From positions 806,001 through 870,000 of the forward strand of contig JADNRY010000002.1 of assembly GCA_015501585.1 (NCBI GenBank): 64,000 nucleotides of DNA. The letters run 5' to 3'. The translations under genes were made by a program, and so were the position numbers. The notes beneath the pieces are model-generated. The model saw nothing but the letters and a program-made list of their open reading frames with translations. It was not told the origin of the DNA and did not search any database. Positions 34,363-46,941 of this stretch are shown here, in pieces. The first letter of the stretch is position 1; each line of letters starts with the position of its first letter. Source of the DNA: Rhodocollybia butyracea (lineage: Eukaryota > Basidiomycota > Agaricomycetes > Agaricales > Omphalotaceae).

Positions 34363-37300
34363 ATGGGAGAACCTGAACAGGCTCGTATCGCTGGAGATTG
34401 GTTTGCAAGTTCTCGTGGATTCAGCATAAACAATTCAGTGTTGATCAATTATAGCTCGCCTGGAGGATCACAATCTCACTCGAATCCCGTTCTTACCACA
34501 TCTAATGCTTCCGATGCTCCTCTAAACCCTTATCCTTCTCCAAATCTTACTCCGCTAGAATCCCATTCCTCGCCCTTCTATCCATCTCACCCTCCAGACT
34601 CTCGTTCTTCGCCTTCCCAGAGCCCTAATGCATACTCTCCAGATCCTCTTCCTTTACCTTCAAGCAGCCCCGGACCTGGTTTTCCTCTTTTATCTGCATC
34701 ACATTTTGCCTCCCCTTCCTCCCAAGCTTATCCTACCCCTGCCACGTCTCCTGCATCAGGTTCTCTTCCTCCTTCTCCTCCCATAAATAGACGTGCACAA
34801 GCTTCACTTTCGTCGCCTGGGAGTGACAGCGAGCTATATTCACAGCTCCTTCTTCCGAAAAAGCGAGGCTATCCTTTATGGCATCCAACACCCAACGATA
34901 GTCTGCCCAACGAATACAGAAAAACTGGGATCAGCATCGGCGATGTGGGATATTTGAACAGAAATGGAGCATTCAATCACTTGTTTAATGTATGTTGCTC
35001 AGCGGATCATCCAGTGAATGCTGCAGGTGTTCCAGAGGGGTTTCAAACATTGGATATCGACCCTCGGAATGTTGATGATTTAGAGCAACACTACAGACCA
35101 GCTTCATTTGTTGCGAGCCACCCTTCTTATGTTGCCCGAACCATAATGTCCTTTCAACCTACCCAGGAGCATATCCAGTACGTTTGGCCTTGCATTTTTT
35201 ATTCATGCACCTGTCTCATGAAATTCTTCAGAGGTGTACCTTACGAAGTTGGTGCAGGATTATCGTTCGATTGTCGATCGCCTGAAGGTGCTTTGCTTAT
35301 CCTCCCTGAAGGGGGTAAAAGCATCGACCATAGGGATGTCGGCAAATTTCTCCAGTATGCAAAAGATTACGCCAAGGCATGGTTTTACTACACAAATGCG
35401 TCACCTCACCAATCTGGGGCACAAAGTCTATACCTGATCACTGGTTGTGACAAGACGCGCGCGTGGGGAGTGGCTTGCTTCAGGGATGCTGTATACGATG
35501 TTCATCTGGAATTTATTCCCAGGACTGTAGAAAACGACGCGAGACCCATATACTGGTTCTCCAGGGAAGACTACGCTGCAGCCCGGAGCGGTGCCGATGA
35601 TGAATTCAAGAATCAGTGTGTTTTTCTTCGAGGATTCAAGATTGCTCTCAGAAAGAAACCGCTGAGTTTCAAGAGGGGTGTTCGAGTGTCAGCATTTCCT
35701 GACCTGGACGTAAACGAGGGAAGCTTCAAGTCGAAGGGAAAGAATAATATCTCTTCATCATCGCGGATGGGGTTGGATCGACACTACTTTTCTCGGCCAT
35801 CTTCGGATCGCAGCCAGGAATCAGAGGACATTAACACCTCTTTTTCCGAACCCACGAGCTCTTCGGAGCACTCTGAGTCCCCCTTATCCTCCGAGACTGG
35901 CAGTGATTTGGATGATTCCTTTCATTTTTGGTCCGAGGTATGTTCTTCACGTAACCCCCTTTTCAGCATCCTTCTCATTCATAGCATAGCCGTATCATCC
36001 TTCGGATGTCCTGAACAAGTGGATCTTAAGTGAAGTAAGCCATTGAATTCAAGCTGCGCACATTCTTGATTCACTGCATTATTTTCTGTAGAGACCAGAG
36101 GTGGACATAGCAATTACGCATGATGATGACTGGATGTGGGCTATCTGTGAGGTAAGTCAAGTAATTAGATCTTTGACTCGCTTGTCTAATGCACATACTT
36201 CTACCAGGGGGAGGAGATGCCAGACGATGAAGAGCTTGTTTCTCGCCTCCGAGACAAATTTACAATCAAGAACGTTCCTGGTATGTACGTCCTCCAGCAA
36301 GCACCTGCAAAACCATTCAAAGCCTTCTATGTCCAGATGGTCTCTGCTATGGCTATTTCGAAACGCCACAGTTAGTGTTAGTTTATGGTTTCATTTGGAT
36401 TATTGCAACCACACTTACAACTCTTTACTGGTAACAGGGAACCTATGAAGACTACTACGCAATTCGAAGAACTATCACCGAGGCAAAATGAACACACTGA
36501 CCTTGGACAAATCTCGGAGCTGACTGACATGGTTTTAACGGAAAATTTATCCTCAGATATTCCCCTCGACAACAATTCTGGAAGCCATGGTCCGTATGTC
36601 TCACTAAACGATCCTCCAAATAACATACCCCTCCGCTTTAACCCTAATCCACAACAAAAGCTATCTGTGGGTTTTGCTATCCCTTACACCAATACCGCTG
36701 ATGAATCAAGGGTCTCAAAGGTCTTGAAATCGGTGGACGCGCAGCAAGAACCGGAGCAGAGGGAGCCCAAGATATCCGAAAACACTGACTTGGAGCCACA
36801 ATCTCATGCTGGTTCTGTAACATACTTTTCTGATATTGAACCCTCGGATCCTATTGGAGGGCGTGATAGTGCTGCAGATACTAGTCCTGGTAAGAAGCGA
36901 ATGACTCTGGAGGAGCGAGAAGCCGCGTACAACGAAGCTCGTTCACGTATCTTCATTGACAATCACAACTTGAACGACCAGGATTCATCCTCTCTTAGTG
37001 TCACATCGAGTTCTACTGAAAGCAGCGTTTGCGATTTGGAATCTGTGAAGTTTTTGAAAACAGATAGTGAACCATCGAGTCCGGTTTGGTTCGGTGACGA
37101 AGGAGGATTTTTAATAAAGTCATCATTGAATCCGTCTGCCCCGCCATTTTATCCTCGATCAACCTCAGCACAGCAAAATATTCCTTATCCCTACATGCCC
37201 CCTCAGCCGTATTACATTCCATACGCACAACCTCCTTCGATGCCTTCCCCTCAAATTTCCTCCGAACTACCTTTATCGGGCGGGATCTATCATCCTCCAC

Positions 37301-38336
37301 CCTCGCTTTACTCTGCTCCTCCCTCACAGCCGCAGCATTCCGTTTCGGATGATCCTCATCATCTTTACCCTCCGCTTCAGTATGAGCTTGGGTATGGATA
37401 TTCAATGCCTCAGTATTTTACACGCCCAAGTGATCAATTCATGACACCTCAGTCGGGTAGCCACCTCTACAATCATCACGGCATGGATGTTCCTCTGGCA
37501 CCAGTGGGCCCTCACAGCGGTCCGCCAAATGGAGGATATCAGGGAGATAATGTAAATCTATATAAAAACCATCGTGCTGTTCACCCGAATGGAAATACAA
37601 GTCGGACTCCCCCCTTGAATCGTCTCCCCTGGAATTATGGACCTGGTGTATCAGCGGGCGGGGTAGCATTTACATACTCGTCGAATGGAAATAGCGGAAT
37701 TATCGGCCCTCGATATAATTCAATACGCAAGTCAACTACCAATGAAAGCTCGCGGGGAGCCTCTCGTCCACCCTCAATCACGTTCCCTACCCCTAGTCCA
37801 AGTGTGAGTCCAATCTTTTTTCCGAATGATTCTTGCTGATCCTATTAGCAGTCCTCTTCAACCTCAACTTCATCTAGACGAACGTATACATCGAATTCGT
37901 CCATGACTTCATATTCATCTGGTTCATCCTCGCAACATCCTCTTCCTGCTAGACCTGACTGGGCAGTCGGACTAAAACGCGACCCCATTCTTAATGCAAC
38001 TTCTCATCATCACGATCGCCCTAGCGACCCCGTGTCTCACGTCCCTCCTCCGCACCCTCTAAACAGCTCTCCAAGGCAGCCTCAGCAAGCACCGCCGGAC
38101 TCGGAGATGTCATTACAGTCTACTGATTTTCCACCTCTAAGTTCCGTTCCCTCACCAGAAAAGCGACTTCCCCCAGTCAGAGGTGCCTGGAATAATCCCT
38201 TGCGTTCAGTGGTAAGTCCTTCGAGCACTCAAGGGAGCGCTTTTCATCCCAATACTTATACCAACAACTTTAGGGCATGGACGATCGTAATCAATTTCAC
38301 GGTCGGGAAAAGGTTTCGGGCCCCTTGAGCTTCTGA
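34363..38336 (+). CDS. GYPLW-family protein with SUZ-domain C-terminal tail (copy A, intact)
   Basis: Eight exons by my reading: 34363-35177, 35232-35937, 36092-36151, 36208-36280, 36337-36370, 36438-37803, 37849-38211 and 38274-38336. Together they give 1159 residues with no break. Residues about 1-160 are Ser/Pro-rich after MGEPEQARIAGDWFASSRGF. The conserved core (about 160-480) contains SELYSQLLLPKKRGYPLW, GISIGDVGYLNRNG, VPYEVGAGLSFDC and LYLITGCDKTRAWGVACFRD. A short HDDDW module (VDIAITHDDDWMWAI, EEMPDDEELVSRLRDKF) follows, ending CYGYFETPQ. From residue about 716 comes KKRMTLEEREAAYNEARSRI, a SUZ motif as in R3H-SUZ RNA-binding proteins, then a Pro/Tyr-rich tail, ARPDWAVGL and LQSTDFPPLSS. 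No R3H domain is present. The function of the core family is unknown; the SUZ tail suggests RNA association (inference). Confidence 0.72.
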
Positions 38337-38662
38337 GTTGTACAATCTCAAAACTAATGCACAAGTGCCAAGTGCAGACCCAGAGGACAGGAGCGGATGA
38401 TGAGCAAACCCAAAAAGTAGTCCCAACCAATACTCGGAGCTGTATGGATAGTGTCTTTTTTTTCTTTTTTCCCGAGGCATCCGCGTCAAAATTCGACATG
38501 ATAATAGCAAAAATTCCTTTTGAGTACATACTACTATACGACGTGTGTTGGCAAGCGTAGGTACCAGTCACAACTTTAACGTTCAGTCGAAATGTAATCT
38601 ATATATGAGTCAAAGTGTTCCTCGGCAAGTCACGGTCTCAAAAGAAAAAAGAATACGATGGA

Positions 38663-40981
38663 ATGATAGTCAATGCCAAACACCTACATACATATTTTAC
38701 TCATTATCGCCGCTTGGTCATTCCGCGTCGAGAACCTGAACAGGATTCTGCTAAGACTGGAGAATGGTTTGCGAGTTCTCATGGATTCAGCGTAAATAAT
38801 TCAGTATTTATCAACTATAGTTCGCCTGCAGGATCTCACTCGGCTCCTATAGCTCCCTTGCTTCCAACGTCTGAGGCTCCCGCTCTTCTCAACCCCGGTC
38901 ATCCTTCTCCAAATATCACTCCTTCAGGATCCCACTCCTCCTCTCCATCCCAGGACTCTTTCAGGCCATTCAATCCTTCTCATCCTTCATGTTCAAACCC
39001 TGTCTCTTTAGCCTGTTCTTCTCCTCCAGGCTCTCATTCTTTACCTTTTTCTCAGAACCCCAACACATATTCTCCTGATCCTCCCTTGCTTTCAGCTGCC
39101 CCTGCTTTTCCTCTTTCCTCTGCATCTTATTTTGCCTCCCCATCTTCCCAGGCGTATCCTACCCCTGACACGTCTCCTGCATCATCCCCTCTTCCCCCTT
39201 CTTCTGCCATAATTAGACGTGTACAGCCTCCGACTCCATCATCCGGAAGCGACAGCGAGCTGTACTCGCAACTGCTGCTTCCAAAAAAGAGAGGCTATCC
39301 TTTATGGTATCCCACACCTAGCGAAAACTTACCCTACGAATACAGAACAGCTGGTATCAGTATTGGGGACGTGGGATATTTGAACAGAAATGGAGCATTT
39401 AATTATCTCTTTAATGTGTGTTGTTCAGCGGATCATCCCGTAAATGCTGCAGGTGTTCCAGATGGGTTTCAAAGACTGGATGTTGACCCTCGGAATGCTG
39501 ATGATTTAGAGCAACACTACAAACCAGCTTCATTTGTTGCGAGCCACCCTTCTTATGTTGCCCGAACCATAATGTCTTATCGACCTACCCAGCAGTATAT
39601 TCAGTGCGTTTGGTCTCGCACTTGTTTCATGCAGCTGTCTCATGAAAATTCTCAGAGGTGTGCCATACGAAGTTGGCGCGGGATTACTGTTTGATTGTCG
39701 ATCGCCTGAAGGCGCTTTACTTATCCTTCCTGAAGGAGGTAAAAGCACTGACCATAGGGATGTTGGCAAATTTCTCCAGTATGCAAAAGATTATGCCAAG
39801 GCATGGTTTTACTACGCAAATGCATCACCTCACCAATCTGGCGCACAAAGTCTATATTTGATCACTGGTTGTGACAAGACGCGCGCGTGGGGAGTGGCCT
39901 GCTTCAGGGATGCTGTATACGATGTTCATCTGGAATATCTTCCTAGGGCTGTAGAAAATGGCGCGAGACCCATATATTGGTTCTCCAGAGAAGACTATGC
40001 TGCAGCCCGGAGCGGTGCTGATGGCGAGTTCGAGAATCAGTGTGTTTTTCTTCGAGGATTCAAGATTGCTCTCAGAAAGAAACCCTGAGTTTCAAGCAAA
40101 GTGTTCGAGTGTCAGCATTTCCTGACCTGGACATTAGTAACAAGGGAAGCTCTCAATCAAAGGGGAGAGTGTTTCATCATCACGGATGGGGTTTGATCGT
40201 CACTTCTTTTCTCGGTCATCTTCAAGTTCTGGTCCCAGAGAGGAGTCGGAATACAGTGCTGAATACTTTGGTTCCTCTTCTTCCTCTGAGATAACTGACA
40301 GCGACTCAGAGAATTCATTTCATTTTTGGTCAGAGGTACATTCTTCGCTGAGCTTTCTTTCTCAAGGTTTCTCATCCAAGAGGATACTTAGCCTTATCAT
40401 CCATCGGATGTCCTGAACAAGTGGATCCTGACTGAAGTAAACTATGACTTGTGCATATACCCATTTTATCGTTCATCATTTTCTGCAGTGGCCAGAGGTG
40501 GACATAGCAATTACGCATGACAATGACTGGATGCAAGCTATCCGCGAAGTAAGCCGAGTATTTGAATCTTTCACTCGCTGGCCTAATACAGATGTTTTCT
40601 CTAGGGGGAGCTTGAGATGCCCGACGATGAAGAGCTTGTTGCTCGCCTCCAAGATAAATTTACAATGGAAAGTGTTGTCGGTATGTGCACCTAGTAATTG
40701 AAAAATCTGCTCGAAGCTTTCTGATTCCAGATGGCCACTGCTACGGCTATTTTGAAAGGCCGCCATCCAGCTTTGGAGGGTCAAGTTCACAAGTTCCTGA
40801 ATCTCTCGAGCCGAAAGCTTTCGAGTCTTCTAAGCAGGACAGTTCGGGGTCAAAAGTCCCTACCGAGATATCCCAATCGAGTGTCACGTCTCCAGCTGCC
40901 AACAAGCCCAAGGAGGCGAAGAGAGACTTGGAAAGTCCTTTTAAAGAGAAATTGCGGGAAAACCAGACCGCTGAAAACGTC
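38663..40981 (+). pseudogene. GYPLW-family copy B, decayed
   Basis: Tandem copy of A with the same exon order. The ATGGGA that starts A is missing at the matching position (CGTCGAGAACCTG against CGTCTAGATGGGAGAACCTG), leaving only an in-frame ATG at 38663 inside former leader. The core is well kept (LLLPKKRGYPLWYPTP, GISIGDVGYLNRNGAF, LYLITGCDKTRAWGVACFRD). After RGFKIALRKKP one base is lost, giving a TGA at 40086-40088. A second one-base loss lies near 40160-40185, after which SENSFHFWSE resumes. The HDDDW module (ITHDNDWMQAI) and DGHCYGYFERP are present. Its last exon has a different tail from A and stays open into the zinc cluster of TF2. Two slips plus lost start argue for decay, with the caveat that slips also occur in conserved genes here. 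Confidence 0.7.
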
Positions 40982-43900
40982 ATGGAAGCTCAGCTTCTTG
41001 ACTTTTCCAAATACGAGCCAAGCGGAGGAACACGTGACTTGATATCCTCTTCGCTAACTACAAGACGGCTAGCAAGGCTACTGGCCTGGTCGCAGGCAGA
41101 TCTTAGTCTGTTTTATCACCAAGGCACTCAGGCACCTTACAGCTCCTCACTTCCGGCCTCGGCCAACAGTCGCTCGGTACAACGAACAAAACGCAGGGGA
41201 ACAGCTCTCTCATGTGCAGAGTGTCGCCGGTATGCTTGGAATTTCAAACTGTACTTCGGAATCTAATTCGCGTCTTGTATTTTATCAGCTTGAAACTAAA
41301 GTATGTATTCAACCTTGCCTCAGAGTTGACAGAACTTATATATACCTCATATGCAGATGTAGTCGCGTCTTTCCTTGCTCATAAGTGGGCTAGTCATATT
41401 TAGAACAACGTAGATACTGATCATTTGCAGAAATTGTGTAAAGAAAGGTGTGTGCTAGTATTATGACAAGACGAGGCAGTACCAACGACGATAACAGGTT
41501 GTGGTCAGATATGTCCAGATGGTGTGTAATACTGCTTGAACTTTGCCGAGATTGGTATTTATGATGCTCTCCTAGGGTCTCTCACTACTGGCAAGGGTAA
41601 CCGGTGCGTGTTGGATATTCCGTAGATCAACAAGCCGTTGATTTCTGCTTCAAGATTTGTACTCGCAAATACCGAAGACTTTCTTGACGAGATCGGTCAA
41701 CTCGCAACGCGAGTCAGACAGCTAGAGGACGCCCTTGCCCATTCCCATAGCATGAGCTCGCCGCAGCCGCATCCCTTACTTAGTGAGGACCTTTTACAGA
41801 TCAAGCGTCCACTAGAACGAGATGCACAGATCAAGGAAAAGAAACTCGACGCGAATGATAAAATCGATGCCATGGGTTCTCTGTAAGTCATCCCTCTCAA
41901 CTAGTTTATTCTCAGTTGCCGACCTGTCGTAGCTCGATATCCGATAGAGGCCGTTCCACGTTCTTCGGTCAAACAGCCAATTCACGGGTAAGTTAATCCC
42001 AACAATCTAGAGATGTCAAAAGGCTAAAGATGTTCACTTCAAAGTACCTTCTACGAGTAGGTTTATTTTGCTATGTTTCTCTGCTGTCACTCAGTTTGTA
42101 CCAAGAATGAACAAGGCTCCGATGAAGAGGAATCACTAGCTTCCGACGAAGAAGAAAAATCATCAGCTTCCGATCCGTCAATGCCTTCCAACGATCCGTG
42201 GATTTCTTATGCATTTCCTTTCACCCCAGCGTCATTGAACAAGGATGTGGTGCGCAACAACATAATCGGTCTCTTACCCGATGTCTCATTGGCTCGGCGG
42301 TTGTGCGAGCTGTACTATCAACATGCGGCTTGGATGTAAGTGCAATCTTATCCATTGTCATTAGTGTACTGATGATTCGTTACAGGTATACTCCTATCTC
42401 AAAGCCGGAATTCTACGAGACAGTGTTTCGTCCGATTTACGACGTCAATGCTGCTTTTCCGAATATTGGATCTCACAGCCTAGCACTTATATATATGATT
42501 CTCGCGATAGGCGCATTACTTGACTTGGATCAACAATCACATTCACCTGCGGCATCACGATTCTACGAGCTTGGACGAGCAGCGTTAGCTATTGACTCGG
42601 TATTTGAAGAGCAGTCGATACCAGCGATACAAGCATTGGTGCGTCATCAAAATTTGTCGTCTTTTTTTTTTTTGATGAATACTTACAGGTGTTAATGTGT
42701 CACTACATGGTTTTGGACGATATAGAAGGCCCAAGATGGGCAACGATGGGCGTACTTGTTGACTTGGTGCAGAGTGTGAGCCATTTGATTGGTCCAAACT
42801 TTCGCCAACTCTAACGTTGATCTACTTGGTACGACAGGTTGGGTTGCGTAGGTCATCTGGTATCCATGCCTAAACTATTTCTGCTAATGGCTCTCAAGAT
42901 CGTGACTGCGGTAAATGGAATCTTAGTCCAGACGAAACTCTTCGACGGCGCTGCCTTCTTTGGGAGATATTCACCTACGATATTTGGCAGGTACAGACCC
43001 ATTTCAAATGCATTTGATTGTTGTCTAATGAGCTCTGCAGAGTCTAACCTATGGCCGACCTCCGTCGTTCTCGCTAGCTCATATCGATACCCAGAAGCCA
43101 TTTTCAACCGCCAAGAATGCACACGGAGAACTGGAAATGTCTTGTGAGTCAAGGCTTCGTATACTTATCGTAGGCGGAAATCTCATTTTTTCTTTTTAGT
43201 TGCGTCTTGGAACCACTCTTTTTGCTCTGAATGCTTGAGTGTTGTGATGGAGCAGGCTTTTGGAGCTCGTCCTCCGTCATACAAGACCATGACAGAGATG
43301 GATAAAAAAGTTCGTTCATACTACATTCCTCCAAGCCTTCAGATCCCTGGCTTCGGGGGTTCCCCGATAACTCTTAAGCTTGAGCCAGAGCCGACGATTC
43401 AGCTGGTCATGCAGCGTTACATCACCTTTGCCATTCGAGAAATTAGTACGTTTTTGAAACTTCCAATAAACTGTGTTTTCTTACCGTCTCCGTAGCATTG
43501 TTATACCTCCATCGAGGATTTTTTGCTCATGCTTTAGAAGATAGTCCCGACGATCCTATGGGAAGCAAATATGCGCCTTCTGTTTTGGCTGCGTGTGAAA
43601 GTGCCTGCATCTTCGTTAGTTTGATCGACAGTATGTTCAAGCGATATCCTCTTTTGACGGAGCGCATGTGGTTCTTATATACCCATGTCTTTTCTTGTTC
43701 GGTGGGTATAAAATGGATGAATTTTCTGTATTCTCAAGCCCCTTTTCAGATTGTGCTGGGTTCCATTGCCTGCAAGGTACAGATGGCCATTGCTCCATCT
43801 GCCCTTTCCCATTTGGATTTGGCTCACAACCTCTTCATGTCGACATCTGAGAGCTCTCGGAAAGTCAAGGTTTTGGTAAGAGTTCCTTTGTATCGTAGTA

Positions 43901-44468
43901 TCGGTCGATGTTGATGAGTCGTCTTCTGTAGCCGATCCTCCACAAACTAAAAGAGCGCGCCCATGCAGCTCTCGCTGGAAACATTAACATCTCCATTTCT
44001 CCGATATCATTAAGCTCACCATCCACTGTCAAATCAGAAGAAGACGAATTGGTTGCTTTGGGAGGCATGACTCAACTTGTTTCTCGGAAAATGCCGTCGA
44101 CGCCTTCGTATTCTGGTTCGAGTCCTAAATCGGATCCTGCTTCACCTTCTCCAATACAGAATTCCATTCCCGAACAAGGGTACCCTTCGCCTGATCAAAT
44201 GACCAATTGGCAGTATCCAACAGAGTATTCAGAGTACCAGTACCAGCAGTATACTAACCCATCTATGACATATAATGACCCCCAGCAGGGAATACCAATG
44301 GCTGGCATGACGGATCCCTACTACGTCGGCTATCCAAATGCTGCTCAGTACTATCGGCCCGAATACGAGAATGCTTTCAACGCTGTCCAAAACGCTGGAG
44401 ATTTCTCCTTGCCCGTTGAGACTGATGACTCGTGGCGCAATCTCATGTCTCAATACGAACCGATGTGA
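40982..44468 (+). CDS. Zn(II)2Cys6 transcription factor (TF2), paralogue of TF1, start uncertain
   Basis: The zinc cluster exon reads QRTKRRGTALSCAECRR, then CLKLK-type, SRVFPCS, NCVKKG, CGQICPD and GSLTTGKGNR in successive small exons. Then follow FVLANTEDFLDEIGQLATRV, LEDAL and HPLLSEDLLQIKRPLERD, an acidic stretch, and the fungal transcription factor domain (ALIYMILAIGALLDLD, LLYLHRGFFAHAL, RMWFLYTHVFSCS). The Tyr/Gln/Pro-rich tail ends SLMSQYEPM at 44468. There is no ATG close to the cluster: the nearest in frame is 40982, and the frame is open further up into copy B. One intron inside the cluster has donor ATAAGT at 41381 instead of GTAAGT; splicing at the next GT would include a TAA. 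The rest looks intact. It is either expressed through fusion and rare splicing, or newly inactivated at its N-terminus. Confidence 0.75.
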
Positions 44469-44672
44469 TTGTTATCTTTTTTTCTGCTATCACCGTTGCA
44501 CCGTACTGCATATTTTGTATCGTTATTGTAAGCTACGCTATTGAGATTGCTCGTTTAGTAAAAGTTAAAAACTTGTATATCTTCTAAAAGCACCACGATG
44601 AAGCCCATGTTCATGTTTGAGTCGTTCGAAAAAAAAAAAAAAAACTATACGAGAGCGAAAATTTAGCAATGG

Positions 44673-46734
44673 CTACAAATCCATCCCGTCCTCCATCATC
44701 TCAGGAACTCCCTGTCCTTGACCTGATTCAACTCGTTCGCGTTTTTCACGTCGACGAAGTAATCTACACACACTACGTGAGTACGTCGAGTGGTATAATC
44801 AAGGAAGAAAACTGAGAAAAAAACGGACGTACCTCTCAAATACATCAAGTGGTCCACGCCTACTTTCTCTACTCGCTTCACTTGTTCCACTCACACTTAG
44901 ACGTTGTATGCCCGTACCACTCGAATCAACTGTATTAACCGTAACAGTTGGTTGTGGTGTAGGTGTGAGTACAGTCCGCAGTGGAACCCAGCTACTCAAC
45001 GGACTCGTTCCACTCTCATACGACGCTTCAGCGAGATACAGCAGGAGCCCATCTGGAGATATCGCATGTGTTTGTGTTGTTGTGACGGTGGTGTCGGTCG
45101 GGATCGCCGATGTCTGAGTCGCAGTCATTGACAATGACAATGATAGTGAGATCGAATCGATATCCATTCCTGAATCCTGTTCATATAAAGCAGGAACATT
45201 TTCAGCTTGATGGACCGGAACCTCGACCCACCTCACACTTTTCGCTGCAGGAACCACGACATCAAGAAGCGTTGGGAGCGTAAGCGGAGAGGGGTGGTAT
45301 GGGACTGGGAGGAGAGTTTTTTGGATAGAGGTAAGGGGATGATGTACCCAAAGTGGGGTTGGCGAGCTTGTTGTTAGGATGTTGCAAAGATGTAGACACA
45401 GGAAACGCAGAGGCTAGTTCCGCGAGACGGGTATCTCGCCACCAGAATCTAAGTTTCAGTTACCAACGTGTCCACTCGGGTATGAATATAGCCCACCTCA
45501 TACCAGCCTCGCATTCCCCCAACTCCTGTCCCTTCCACCGAATAACATCCAATACATGCAACACACCATTTTGTTCCCAGTTGGGATCTAGGATGCAATC
45601 GAGGATGGTGGAATGGGGGAGGGGCGTGGGGAAGAGGTGGAAATAACTGTTATTATTGTTATTTGCACTGGGGGTAGAGAGTTTTGCAGACGAGAACGAT
45701 ATGGGGAGGGATGGAGATGTTAGTTGGCTCGGGATACTTGATTGAGGAATACGAAAAGGAATAGGTTTCCCGTGCAATCGAGAACGAAGGGTCGTGTTGT
45801 TGTTATTATTATTATTATTATTTTGTTCAGAGTGAGAACCGGTATTTCTATCTCGGTCACTAGCATCGCGTGTTATTGCCAAGCATCGTTTACCGATTGG
45901 TACAGGTGCGAGAGCGACCCAAGATGTGTGTAGGTCAACGGGGAGAGGGTCTAATAGGTTCAAGGTGTTTTCCATGTCTACGTTGGTGTCCACGTCAAAT
46001 TTCATTGTACTGGATTCCAACAAGTCCAATGCATCTGAACCAGGCATCTCAAGTAGCTCTGCGTACATGCATTTGTCGGCCCAACGTGCGTTGGAGTTGG
46101 ATTTGGATTTGGAGTTGCGGGATTTTCCTTTACGTTTGGAAGAGGATTTTGGTTTCGACTTGGATTTAGGTTCCGATTCTTTGTTGGTCCTTAATTTTGA
46201 TGTTTTCGATTTCTTTGTTGGCTCTTTGGTTGTTGCAAGTTCATCGGTCGCATCGTCTTTGAATGACACCGCGAACGATGCGAGTCCGCTGTGAACGACT
46301 TTTATTCCATCGGGATGTGGGAGAGATGAAGGGGGTTGTTCATCGGTTTCAATAATATCGATATCGATATCATTGGGCTGGACTGATCCATCTGCATCGT
46401 CGGGTTCATCTTCAGCTTCATTTTCCGAATCATCAAGGTTGAGGGACGCGAATCGTGATAGGTCAAATTTGGCAGCGCGTTTCTGTCAAGTTCAAGTGTT
46501 AGTGAGGCTCGAGTATAAGTAAAAGTACCAGTATACACTCACCCGTTTCTGACCTTCCAAGGCCTTTTCCCTCCTGACAGTCTGCGACACACTGGACGAC
46601 ACTAATGAAGACGTAGAAGGCGGAAGCTTATATTGCGTTTGTCGTGACTGGTTTTGTCCTTGGATCCGGACTCGATGAGCATGGCTCGGTGTCGGTGTCG
46701 GAGCCAAGAGTGAGGTGGAGGATGAAGAAGACAT
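44673..46734 (-). CDS. Snurportin-1-like nuclear import adaptor
   Basis: Snurportin binds the trimethylguanosine cap of snRNAs and imports snRNPs. The ATG is at 46734-46732. Exon 1 is Ser/Thr/Pro-rich with VRREKALEGQKR, followed by KRAAKFDLSRFASLNLDD and an acidic stretch, then a Lys/Ser block. The cap-binding domain shows NARWADKCMYAELLEM, VALAPVPIGKRCLAITRD, STILDCILDPNWEQNGVLHV then LDVIRWKGQELGECEAGMR, FWWRDTRLAEL, and later SPDGLLLYLAEASYESGTSP then LSSWVPLRTVL, matching snurportin order. An Asn run (46,000-side TTA repeat near 45800-45820) is inserted. The end is LLRRREKRERVESGQ to the TAG at 44673. A frame change in about 45361-45410 requires either a 31 nt intron or a one-base slip. 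Confidence 0.78.
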
Positions 46735-46941
46735 TTTGACATCTGAATTTTAATGGCAACGATGTTTGGATGAGTGAGCGCTTAATAATGTTATCATATC
46801 TTATCAACAACTTAATTGAAAGCGCTCTTTATCCCGTAAATCACAGCCTCCAGCTCTTTTATCCGGGTGTAAGTATGTTCTGAAATCTCTATACCTGCTC
46901 AATACTAGCGCTTTGCCAAATACTAGTGAAAACGACCATGA

